64,000 bases of DNA from Ipomoea triloba (taxonomy: Eukaryota; Streptophyta; Magnoliopsida; Solanales; Convolvulaceae): contig NC_044919.1 of the NCBI RefSeq assembly GCF_003576645.1, forward strand, positions 31,695,899 through 31,759,898, written 5' to 3'. The notes below the pieces were generated by a model. The model saw only the letters and a list, made by a program, of their open reading frames with translations. It ran no database searches and was not told where the DNA came from. Position numbers and translations under genes: made by a program. Shown piece by piece: positions 49,303-60,237 of this stretch. The stretch's first letter is position 1. Every line of letters begins with the position of its first letter.

Positions 49303-50125
49303 GATTGTCAATGACAATCTATCACGTAATTTAGCTATCAACTATGATAATTTAACTAGTTTATAATTTTTATTAACAAAAATTACAATGCATGCAAGTT
49401 TTATCTTTAATAATACCTCCTATTAAGTTGGTGAATTTTTATATAAATCAAAATTTTTATAAGATTGGATAAAAACAAAACTATTTAAATTTAAAATTAG
49501 TATATATGATTTAAAGTTAAATTGATACCACAATTAATTTTTAAAACTAATATTATTGTTAAGTTGTTTACTTTTAGTAAAAAAAATTCAATAAATGTAC
49601 TGGTTAAACAATCAATAAATAGTTTTAAAAAAAAACAATCAATAAATCAATAATGCACTAGTTTGATGTTGATATGGTAGGTGCAAAATTAACGTAATGT
49701 GATATATGGAGAATAATAGTGGTGGGGCATGTAATAATTGTGGTGGGGATTTACCATCCATATATAATAGTGGTGGGGCATGTACCTCGTGACTATGTTT
49801 TTTTTGTTTTTTTTTTTTTATTTTTTTTTTGAATACTGTTGACTATGTTACCAAATAAGTCATATATTATTCAATTAATTGAGTAATACTTTTGTACTAA
49901 TTTTATAATTAAATAAATACACACGTTCAATATTACAATTTTTTATAATTTCATCTTTATTTTTATTATCTACATATATAATAAAAAAATTATTCGTGCA
50001 TTGCACATGTAATTGGACAATTATTATTTGCTCTAATTCAAGAAAGAAAAAACATTAGAAAACATAATCGATCCAACCAATTTCATCAATTGTGTTATAT
50101 AATATTCGATGTATAATTTATATAA
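49303..50125. other. AT-rich spacer
   Basis: Low-complexity AT-rich sequence with a T-rich run at about 49798-49830. A short direct repeat (ATAATAGTGGTGGGGCATGTA) occurs near 49713 and 49766. No gene was seen. Confidence 0.5.
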
Positions 50126-50651
50126 GGGTCACACTTGTGTGAGACCGTCTCACGGATCCTTATTCGTGAGACGGGTCGGGTCAGGTCAAAGTACCATGTA
50201 AATATCATACTTATATGTGTAAATCTTACACTTATATGCTCAAATATAACACTAATCAAAAATACAATTTTTGTTACTTATAAGAGAAAAAGTAATACGG
50301 AGTATATTTTTCATAATAAGTAATGTTGACAAGTGTCTCTCACTTATAAGGGCAAATATAATATTTTTGAGGAAAAATATAATACTTTTAAATCGAAATG
50401 TAAAAGTATTGTATTTTCCCTTAAAAGTGTTACATTTACCTAATAAGTAACAAAAATTTTATTCCTGATTAGTATTACATTTGAGCATATAAGTATGACA
50501 TTTGTGCACCCTTAAAAGTGTTACATTTACCCTAATAAGTAACAAAAATTTTATTCCTGATTAGTATTACATTTGTGCACATAAGTGTTACATTTGCATC
50601 TTGACCCGACCCGTCTCATTGTGAGACGGTCTCACACAAGTTTTTGCCTTT
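50126..50651. mobile_element. MITE with TGTGAGACCGTCTCAC inverted termini
   Basis: ACTTGTGTGAGACCGTCTCA near 50133 and its inverse near 50622-50641 bracket an interior of ATAAGTGTTACATTTG and TATGACATTT units in both orientations. The outer ends are approximate because the flanks are AT-rich (TTTATATA on both sides). The interior includes a tandemly repeated segment near 50410-50570. Confidence 0.75.
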
Positions 50652-51086
50652 ATATAATTGTATATTGATCCAAATATTCTTAAATTATTATAATAAATCC
50701 ATTCCGTGCAATGCACATGCGAAAATACTAGTTAAAATAATACTCAATCCCTCCCATTTTTAGTGTCTTGTTCGGTTAACGAGGTTTGACTGAAATTATT
50801 TTTAATTCAAAATTCATAATATTAAGTTTAGTATTAGTATACAAAATTTATATAATTAGATACTACACAAAAGTATTATTAAACACGCACAAAAATCAAA
50901 TTTAAAAATGAGTAAAAAATACTAAAGAAAATAAACATAGAAAAAAGAGTTAAACTTAACCCATAATAAATAATAAGTAGGGCATATAAAATATTTTCAA
51001 AAATAAAAAGTAGGGCATATAAAATAAGAAAGATGGAATAATTTTTATTTTTATTTTTTTTACTTTCAAAACATTGATTTAATGAA

Positions 51087-51692
51087 GAGTTTTTTCCAAT
51101 TTTGGTACTATGACTTTAGTGCTTCCGTCAATTTAGGTACACGACTTTCATTCATGACATAAGTAGTGCTTGACTTTGATTTTTTTTCCACTTTTAGTCC
51201 TTGACTTTGATTTGTTTTCCACTTTTAGTCCTTTTGGCCATCCAAGCTACAACTTTTAATTGGAATCAACAAACTATTGTGCCATTAAGGGTAAAAGTGT
51301 CTTTTGATAAAGCCCTAAATATATTTATAAATAAAATCAGAGAAAAAATAAGAAAAAGAAACGTTATTTGCTTGTTTTGCTTCGTTTTTTAAGCGACAAC
51401 TTTTAATCAGAATCAACAAATTATTGTGCCATTAAGGGTAAAATTGTCTATTCATAAATCCCTAAATACATTAAACGTTATTTACCCTTAATGGCACAAC
51501 AGTTTGTTGATTTCGATTAAAAATTGTCGATCAGATGGCCAAAAGGACTAAAAGTGGAAAAAAAAAATCAAAGTCAAGGACTAAAAGTGGCAAAAAAATC
51601 AAAGTCAAGCACTACTTATGTCATGAATGAAAGTCGTGTACCTAAATAGACGGAAACACTAAAGTCATAGGAACAAAAGTGCAAAAAAACTC
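51087..51692. mobile_element. Foldback MITE downstream of UGT D, 10-bp target duplication
   Basis: 606 bp flanked by ATTTAATGAA on both sides (51077-51086, 51693-51702). Ends GAGTTTTTTCC and GCAAAAAAACTC are inverted. The arms (GACTTTAGTGCTTCCGTC against GACGGAAACACTAAAGTC) run inward for about 200 bases. No protein. It ends only about 57 bases from the UGT D stop codon and may lie in its 3' UTR. Confidence 0.9.
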
Positions 51693-53686
51693 ATTTAATG
51701 AATAAGAAGTTTTATTGTAGACTTATTTTCAGCTTCACTTTTCAGGCATTAATAGGAATTGCGGCTCCTTAAAACATCCTCAATGAAAGTTTGAAGATCG
51801 CGCTTAGCCGATCCGCTTTCTGTTGACTCTCTGCACATCTCTCCGACCTGCTTTGCTCTTCTCCTCAATTCTTTACTTTCATTATCGCACTCAAAATCCA
51901 TAAATCTCCTCACAAGTTGCGCAATCTCTCCCCTTTTCACTATGCCACCATCATTATTAATCTTCCTCACACTCCACCCAATCTTCCAATCTTCCACAAT
52001 CATCTTGCTGTTTGTAAGCTGATCAAGAGCTATCGAAAAAGCAAGAAAAGGAACGCCGGCGAACGCCCCTTCTTTGATGGAGTTCCACCCGCAATGCGTC
52101 CAAAACCCGCCCACAGAGCGGTGGCGCAACACCCTCAGTTGATCACACCACGGCACTATTAACCCCTGCTTTCCGCCGCTCTCCCTCAGCCGCTCCGTGT
52201 TTTCACGCGCCACCCAGAAGAAACAAACTCCGCTTTCATGGACGCCGGCGACGATTTCTTCCAATTGCTCAGTTGAAAGTGAGAGAAAGCTTCCCTGAGA
52301 AATATACAACACAGAACACGCGGGTTGAGCATCGAGCCAGGTCAGGTAATCTGGGCAGCTTTGGTTACTATTGAAGTATGGTATTGCAGAGCCGATGGAA
52401 TAAATAGGGGTTTGAAGTTTAGGTCTGAGAGCTTCAATGGCGGCAAATTCCAAATCTGCAACAGAAGTGAACAGAAGGTATTGCGCTTTCTGTAGTGCTG
52501 AGAAAGCCCCAAGAAAATGAGAACGCACAGCTGGAGCTGGAGGTTTGCAATGGAATAGTGGGGGAAGATCCTTGACAAGCATGGAAGAAACTCCAGGGAT
52601 GTAGTCCACCACTTCATCTCCTTTCTCTGCGTGTTATGTGAAATGATAATGAAGACCTTTGTTTTTGTTTTTTTTTTTAATAACTCACATATTATATAGG
52701 AAAAATAAACTACACTAAAAATATCATACATATTCTCGAAAAAAAAAAATATCATACATTATGTTTCAACCCAGAAAATAATACAAGAATTATATTCTAC
52801 CCATTTGTCTATTTATTTTTGAAACTACTATGTCTAGCTTTTTGAACAGTCTTTTTAGCTCACAATTAAACTATTCCTATACAATAACTGAGCAAATTAA
52901 AGTTGAGACGAGGGTGGACACATTTCGAGTTTAACCTAAAATTTAATCAGGTTCAATTCAAATCTCAGGTCTTAAACAAAGGATTTAATTTTTATTTCAA
53001 ATCCGACAAGAGATCCAAACATAATATAAAGTATTAATTAAAAAAAAATCTAAACTCAAAACTTTCCAAGTGGTCTAATAATTGTGATCCATTTGAACCC
53101 GAACTCAATCCGTGAAAGTAAAATATACAGAAATGTGAGGTAGATACGCTATAAATAGTATAACTTAAATTTTAAAAAGAGTAATTCTATATCTACTTTC
53201 ATTTTATACTTCATATGATTTGACACATTTTGATTGTTCAATTTAATAGGATCCATGCTTTTCATTTATTTCTTTTTTTTCTCCAATCAAATTTGAACAC
53301 AAGTAGATGTAAAAATTGAGAATAAAATTTTAGAACTATATCAAGTATTTTTCTTTTAAAATTTATTTATAAATATTAGTTTCTAGGGAATCGCAAAAAA
53401 AAACGTACCAGACAAATTCGCATCAAAATGCCCATTCACGAAAAGCAATTGGTGATGAAACCAAAGAGAAAACACCGTCACAGATCCGCACCAAAAACAC
53501 GCCACCGGAATATTCCTCCGGTTTCCGACACCCAGTACCCACGTCAAGAACACGTCGGAGATAATAACGCTTGCCGCCGGCGCCTCAACAGCGTCAAGAA
53601 GGCGGTCAACGGGAGCTTCCATATCCGTAAAGACGGCACGGATGAAGCAGGGATAATCTTTGGAGCGGATGAGCTCGGAAGGGAGA

Positions 53687-53901
53687 TGTTGAACTTCACA
53701 TGCAGTAAAGAAAGAAAGGAGAAAACGGAATAATGGTGATGCTGTTGTGTATGGAAAGAAGTTACAGTCTGTTCATTATGGAGGTGGTGAGCTTATATAC
53801 ACATGTCAGTTGTAACTAACTAGGAAAGATGGAAAGTACAAGAAAGCCCTTGGGCATATAAGTTCATCATGTATCCTGCTCGTGCTCATTGTCCTCTAAT
53901 A
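53687..53901 (-). repeat. 3' LTR of the copia element (215 bp)
   Basis: Plus-strand ends TGTTGAACTTC and CCTCTAATA. Same length as, and by eye identical to, the 5' LTR. Confidence 0.95.
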
Positions 53902-56344
53902 CCCCCCCGTAAACTGGAGAATGCATGTCTTGCGTGCCCAGTTTAGAAACAAATGTTTGAAACATTGAGATAGGCAGTGCTTTTGTAAGGCCATCCGCAA
54001 CTTGATTAATCGATGAGACTGCTAGGAGCTTGACAAGCCCTTGGGTGACCTTCTCTCGGACTATATGGCAATCAATGTCGATGTGCTTTGTCCGTTCATG
54101 GAATACGTAGTTCTCAGCCATGGCGATTGCAGATTTACTGTCGCAAAATAGGGTGGCTGGTTTGCTTAATTGTATCTGCAAATCATTTAGTAAGTATGTA
54201 ACCCATTGGACTTCGCAAACTGTCGCTGCAAGGGCTCGGTACTCAGCTTCGGAGGACGACCGAGACACTGTCAACTGCTTCTTTGATCTCCATGATATGA
54301 GGGATGAGCCAAGGAAGACACAAAACCCAGTAATAGATCTTCGTGTATCCATACAGGTGGCCCAGTCCGAATCGGAGAAAACATTGAGCTCCATGGTAGT
54401 GTTTCTCGGATAAAACAAGCCTTGGCCAGGAGCCTTTTTGATATATCGCAGCACTCTGTGTGCAGCTGTGAGATGTTCATCCGTCGGGGATTCAACATAC
54501 TGACTTAACTGTTGTACTGCGAAAGAGATGTCGGGCCTTGTTGCAGTTAAGTATAGGAGCCTCCCTATTAATCGTCTATAGCTGCTAATATCAGACAAGA
54601 TTGTGCCACCATCTTTGCTCAGTTTTTGGCCTGGAACCATCGGTGTATTGACAGGTTTGCAGTTGATAAAGCCTGATTCGTTCAGAATATCCAGAGCATA
54701 TTTTCTCTGGCAGAGATTCAAACCATTGTTATTCATATGAGCTTCGATCCCCAAGAAGTACCCCAAATCACCAAGGTCCTTGATCCGGAATGCAGTGTCA
54801 AGAAAAACCTTTAAATCATGTATGAGTTGCAACATGGGGCTTGTGACGAGAATATCATCGACATACACAAGGATGGCGATGAAGGCTGCACCATTTCCTT
54901 TAGTAAACAAGGATGGATCCGACTGTGATTGTGTGAACCCTTCCTGAATAAGAGCTGCACTTAGCTTTGCATTCCATTGGCGACTGGCTTGTTTTAGGCC
55001 ATAGAGAGACCTCAAAAGCTTGCATACCTGACCCTGTTTTTCACCTTGGAACCCAGGGGGTAAGATCATGTACACTTCTTCATCCAAATCACCATGCAAG
55101 AAAGCGTTGTTGATGTCCAATTGATGAATATGCCATGCCCGAGAGGTAGCCATAGCCAAGAACGTACGTATTGTGGTTATTCTTGCAACTGGTGAAAAGG
55201 TTTCGATATAATCCACTCCAAGTTGCTGTGTATATCCTTTAGCTACTAGCCTTGCCTTGTAGCGTTCTACTGATCCATCAGCCTTGAGCTTCACCTTGTA
55301 AACCCATTTACACCCTATCGGTGTTTTCCCTGGTGGCAAGTCAGTTATCTCCCAAGTCTTGTTGTCTTGCAAGGCTTTGATTTCAGCAGCCATTGCTTCT
55401 TTCCAACAGTCATGCTTTAGAGCTTGAACATATGATTTTGGCTCATCAACAGAGGTAACAGCCATGGAGAACATCATGTGAGATGGAGAAAGATTATTAT
55501 AACCAATGACTTTGGATAACAGATGAGGAGAGGAACCTTCCCTTACTGCAGAATCACAATAATAATCCTGTAGTTTGGAGGGAATTCTGCGTGTTCTGTC
55601 AGATCTTCTGGGCTGATTAGATGGAACATTTGGTGGAGATGGTGACCTCTCCTGGCTGGGAGCATTAAGAGGTTGGGCTGCTGAACTTTCCTGGTTATTA
55701 TCACTGGCATGGCTTGGCTCATTAATGGAAACCACCGGTGGATTATCTGCTATGGGAAAGTCATTCTGTTGAGTCCCACGGTTTGTATGAACCTGCTGCA
55801 CAGCCGTGTCTGCTTCCAAGGAAATGGGAATATTTGGGAGTGGAACATCCATATGTTGCTCAGGTTGCCATTGAGAGTAGGCATCATGCATGGGAAATTG
55901 GTCTTCATGAAATATGACATCCCTGGATACAAAAATAGATCCATCAAGTAAATCATAAAGCATATACCCCTTTGTACCAGCTGGAAAACCAATGAATATG
56001 CACTTTCGGCCTCGGGGCGCCATTTTATGTCTGTTATGAGATAGAGTAGCAGCATAGCATAGGCATCCAAAGACCCTAATATTATCAATGACTGGAGTGG
56101 TTCCATACAGCCGTTGATAAGGAGTGAGCCAACTGATAACAGGAGAAGGCAACCGGTTAATGATATATACAGCATGCATTACACAATGTCCCCAAAATTC
56201 CAAGGGAAGATGAGCTTGAAAACGAAGGGAACGAGCAACATTCAATATATGTTGGTGTTTTCGTTCAACAATAGCATTCTGCTGGGGAGTATTCACGCAA
56301 GACCTTTGATGGATTATCCCATTTTCTGAAAAGAATTCATTCAT
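53867..56344 (-). pseudogene. Copia polyprotein, second part: integrase C-terminus, RT, RNase H
   Basis: Open frame of 825 residues from Met at 56344, in a different frame from the gag-protease part. It begins just after the second catalytic Asp of integrase. Third integrase acid in QQNAIVERKHQ. Reverse transcriptase has WVYKVKLKADGSVERYKARL and the YVDDIL catalytic box. RNase H has SRSSSEAEYRALA. The last codons run into the 3' LTR. No stop interrupts RT or RNase H, in keeping with recent insertion, but the frame lacks its own start context. Confidence 0.92.
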
Positions 56345-58419
56345 TTTGAACTCACAGCCATTATCACTAGGAACGCTTTAATTCGAACTTCAAATTGTGT
56401 AAGGACATAGGCATGGAAACTCTTCATAAATTGTCTTGTTTCATTTTTGTTTTTCATCAAATGTACCCATGTGAACCTTGAGTAGTCATCTACTAAGGTT
56501 AAGAAGTAATAATCCCCCTTTAGAGAGCATACCGGGAATGGTCCCCAAATATCAACATGAACTAATTCAAAAATAGCCTTTGAACAAGTAACGCTTAATG
56601 GAAAGGGAGAACGTTTATGCTTAGAGAAATGGCATACATCACATGTCACATTCTTGAGGCTATGAACACTAATGTTTCTAAACAAATGAAGTTTATTTGT
56701 AGGGAAGTGTCCAAGCCTTTGGTGCCATGTTTCTAGTGTAGTGCACTGTGCAGCATAACACTCATCTGTCAGCTTTGGAGGGTCTTTCAGCAGATACAAC
56801 CCCCTCTCTTGCTTAGCTAAACCAGCTATCAGCCCATGATTCCCTTGAATCGAACACTGTCCAGAGGTAAACATCAGTTTATAAGAAGTATCTTGCAGTA
56901 ACTTGCTCACAGAGATGATATTAAATTTGAAGGCGGGAATATGTAAAGCTTCTTTTAACCATAGACTGTCACTAAGCTTCACATCACCTACGTGTTTAAC
57001 ATCAACATGCTGACCAGTGGGTAGATTCACCTTGACTTCATTAACAGTATGATACTTAGACAGAAAATCCATAGAGCACACAATATGATTTGTGGCTCCT
57101 GAGTCAAGAATCCATGTCGAAGAACTTAATGAAAGGGAGTTTACAGATGGTAAAGAGAACTTGCCTTCATCATGTTGTTCATCAAAGTTCGGTGTCAAGG
57201 CCACAGCAGCTGAGGTGCCAGAACTTGAAGAGGCATAGGACTTATTTTGGCCATTACCAGTCTGCGTTCGTACCAAAGATAACAGCCTTTGTAGCTGCTC
57301 ATCTGTAATTCCCAGGTCACTGCTTGTGGTTGATGTAGTAATCTGCTGTTTTCCCTTTGTCTTAAAACCAGGTACCCAGCCCGGTGGATATCCGTGCTTC
57401 TTGTAGCACTTATCCACCGTGTGGCCGGTCATTCCACAGTATGTACATTTAGCTTTGACAGAATTAAATCGTCTTCCATTGAAAGAATTAACCGCAGCAG
57501 AAACATTATCATCAGCTATGGGAATTTGAACAGCATTTGATTGATTCATATCCAGACTACTTAGATTCAAGTTATTTGTTAGGTTAATCTGTCTCTCAAC
57601 TTTTTCAGCCATTACAAAGACCTTGTATACTTCAGGTATAGGATCCATAACTAGGACATTAGACTTCAGATTATTATAATCATCATTCAAGCCTTGCAAG
57701 AATCTTATTACCTGATCGGTTTCCCTCTCTTTTATGATTTTATCAGTAAGATCGCATGAGCATCTTGGATTGCACTTGCAGGTGGGAGGCGGCCTCAAAT
57801 TGTTCATCTCCTCCCAGAGAGTTCGACTTCTGGTATAGTATTCGTTGACGGACAGATTCCCCTGCTTCATATTGTACATCTCGCTCTGTAAAATCGAGAT
57901 GCGTTGAGCATCCTCCTGTGAGAATCTTTTGCGCAAATCCTCCCAAACATCCTTTGCTGATCGAAAGTGCATTACGCTCTGTGCGATTGACGGATGCAAG
58001 GATCTGAAGATCCAAGCGCAAATCATCAGGTTACACCGTCTCCAAGCGGCAAAGAGCAGCTGATTTGTGTCTTTATCAGGAGCTGGAGATGTTCCGTCGA
58101 TTAACGCCCATTTATTCTTGACCTCAAGAGCGATTTGCATCGACATCGACCAGGCTCCATAGTTTGAGCTTCCTGCTAATGGCGGACTGACCAGGATCGT
58201 GGACGGATTGTCATTTGAGCTGAGGAAGAGAGGATTCTCCAACTCTTCCATATTAATGTCTCTCGGTGGCTGAACTCGACGATTCCGCTGTGGAATCACT
58301 TCCGGACTGCTGCGAACCGGTGATCGGGTGATCGGCGTTGTAGTTCGTGGCGGTGGATTGGTGTCTCCTACACCGGAGACAGCGGCGGCGTAAGAGTAAC
58401 GCCCCTGCTCTGATACCAT
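56341..58419 (-). pseudogene. Copia polyprotein, first part: Gag, protease, integrase N-terminus
   Basis: Begins at ATG 58419, which overlaps the LTR/primer-binding-site junction (MVSEQGRYSYAA). The Gag part has NPLFLSSNDNPS.. and GSSNYGAWSMSMQIALEVKNKW, then a zinc knuckle CTYCGMTGHTVDKC. The protease motif is WILDSGATNHI. Integrase zinc ligands HQRLGH..CDVCHFSK and the first catalytic Asp (VHVDIWGPF) are present. A one-base frame change near 56365-56395 diverts the protein to a stop at 56341, just where the second catalytic Asp lies in the other frame. Confidence 0.92.
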
Positions 58420-58633
58420 GTTGAACTTCACATGCAGTAAAGAAAGAAAGGAGAAAACGGAATAATGGTGATGCTGTTGTGTATGGAAAGAAGTTACAGT
58501 CTGTTCATTATGGAGGTGGTGAGCTTATATACACATGTCAGTTGTAACTAACTAGGAAAGATGGAAAGTACAAGAAAGCCCTTGGGCATATAAGTTCATC
58601 ATGTATCCTGCTCGTGCTCATTGTCCTCTAATA
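58419..58633 (-). repeat. 5' LTR of the copia element (215 bp)
   Basis: Directly followed on the minus strand by the tRNA-Met primer-binding site at 58418-58407. Matches the 3' LTR base for base by eye. Confidence 0.95.
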
Positions 58634-58898
58634 GGAGAACATTGGGAATACACCCGAACCGGACGTTTTCCGGCATGGCGTCGGAGCTGAGGAAACCGTG
58701 CCACTCTTCGGTGACGACGAAGGTGATCAGAACTTGGGGTTTCGCCATGGCTATGATCTTGCACAGGTTCATCAACGGGTTGATGTGGCCTCTTCCTGGG
58801 AACGGTATGGCAACTATGTGGTCGGAGAATTTCTGGTCGCCCATTCTGGCAGCAGAAGCCGACGGAGGCAAAGTAGCCGGCGTAAAAGTTGTGATGTC

Positions 58899-58907
58899 TT
58901 ATATAAA
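58899..58907 (-). promoter_or_regulatory. Probable TATA box of UGT copy D
   Basis: Minus-strand GTTTATATAAGAC lies about 55 bases before the start codon at 58844, the same arrangement as at copy C. An (AT)n microsatellite follows at 58938-58961. Confidence 0.5.
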
Positions 58908-59128
58908 CTCAGAAGCACAAATGGACTATAACTAGCGTATATATATATATATATATATATAGACATTACAACTCACAATGGTATACAATGCAGCATCTGT
59001 TTATAACTACTTTCTCAACTTACTGAAGCACGTCAATATCGCCTTCACTGAGACGAGCACCCACTCTCTTCCATATGGGAGTGCAAATAAACTTCAAGAT
59101 TTTGGCCGGTTGGCCCTATTTTGCAATT

Positions 59129-59883
59129 AGGAAAATGACACTTTTTCCCCCTATGTTATGTGCTTATAGCACTTTTTTCCCCTATGTTATTAAAGTGGCA
59201 GTTTTTCCTCTCAGTTATTTTAAAAGTGGTAGTTTTCTCCCTTATAATATTAAATTGACATTTTTGCCCTTAAAAATAACCATTTCATTTATTTTTATTC
59301 TCCAACCAATTATTACTAATATGTATGGAAGATTACAGTTCGATACGAACCTAATCGAACACTGTAGCAATTGAACTTAAATAGTATACACGGTTACGGT
59401 TACGATTCAAAACCGAAAAAATAAAATAATTGTTGAATTTAGACTATTTTTAAATTAGAAATAAAATTATAAAAATAAATAAATAAATAAGTTTTGATTG
59501 GCGGTTCAAAATCGAAATTGGAACCGAACCGTACCGATTTATCAAAATAAGTGTTTGATCATTTTTACTATATATGGTTGTGGTTAAGTTACGGTTCACG
59601 GTTCAACAATTATTTAATTTTATTTTTTCGGTTATGAATCGTAACCAGAACCGTCCATACTATTTCGGTATGATTGATACAGTGTTTGGTTAGGTTCGAA
59701 CCGAATTGTGATCATCCATGCCTATAAGTAATAATTTGTTGGAGAAGAAAAATAAATGAAATAATTATTTTTAAGGGTAACAATGTCAATTTAACATTTT
59801 AGGTGGAAAAACTGCCACTTTAATAACAAAGGAGGAAAAAGTACTATAAGCACATAATATAGGGGAAAAAGTGTTATTTTCCC
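59129..59883. mobile_element. Large foldback MITE, 9-bp target duplication
   Basis: 755 bp flanked by TTTGCAATT (59120-59128, 59884-59892). The arms are complementary through most of their length: GACACTTTTTCCCCC against GGGGAAAAAGTGTTATT, then AGTGGCAGTTTTTCC against GGAAAAACTGCCACT, then ACCTAATCGAACACTG against CAGTGTTTGGTTAGGT. The whole unit is close to one long inverted repeat with no coding capacity. Confidence 0.88.
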
Positions 59884-60237
59884 TTTGCAATTTATTTCAT
59901 ACATACACTAGATTTTTAGGTAAGAACTGTACATGATCTTTAGGTCAAACTTATAATAGTAATAATGGTGGAATTAATTGCGGAGTAGCAGTAGCAAATA
60001 GAGGTAATATTAGTAAATTGGATACTGAAATAGTAGTCAGTCACATTTTTTTCGAACATAGATCCGCGCAGAGAATAATTAAATTGCCTATAAGGTGTAA
60101 ATCAAACAATATAATACAAAAAAGAACAAGTAGTTTCAAACATTATAGGAGCACTAACTCCAATGTAATAGTTTGTGAACTATACACTACAGTTAAACTG
60201 TAATAATATTGATAAGAATCAAACTCTTAGACATCTT

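Larger units (their letters stand above)
53687..58633 (-). mobile_element. Ty1/copia LTR retrotransposon, very young (4947 bp)
   Basis: Inserted in exon 1 of UGT D with 5-bp target duplication GGAGA (53682-53686 and 58634-58638). LTRs of 215 bp at both ends look identical by eye. The primer-binding site TGGTATCAGAGC abuts the 5' LTR (58418-58407). A purine tract G7 (53908-53902) abuts the 3' LTR. Domain order is gag, protease, integrase, reverse transcriptase, RNase H, the copia order. One frameshift in integrase breaks the polyprotein into two frames. Confidence 0.97.
51749..58844 (-). pseudogene. UGT87A-type glycosyltransferase copy D, split by a young copia element
   Basis: Exon 1 starts at 58844 (MGDQKFSDHIVAIPF) and runs to 58634. 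It is interrupted by the element 53687-58633, then continues 53681-53409 (..SELIRSKDYPCF.. to FDANLSG, donor GTACGT). Intron 53408-52627. Exon 2 is 52626-51749. Leaving out the element and one copy of the target duplication GGAGA, exon 1 has 484 nt, exactly as in copy C. Total coding length would be 1362 nt, a whole number of codons. The element is the only lesion seen. PSPG box intact (WCDQLRVLRHRS..). Disabled in this haplotype; an uninterrupted allele may exist elsewhere. Confidence 0.95.
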
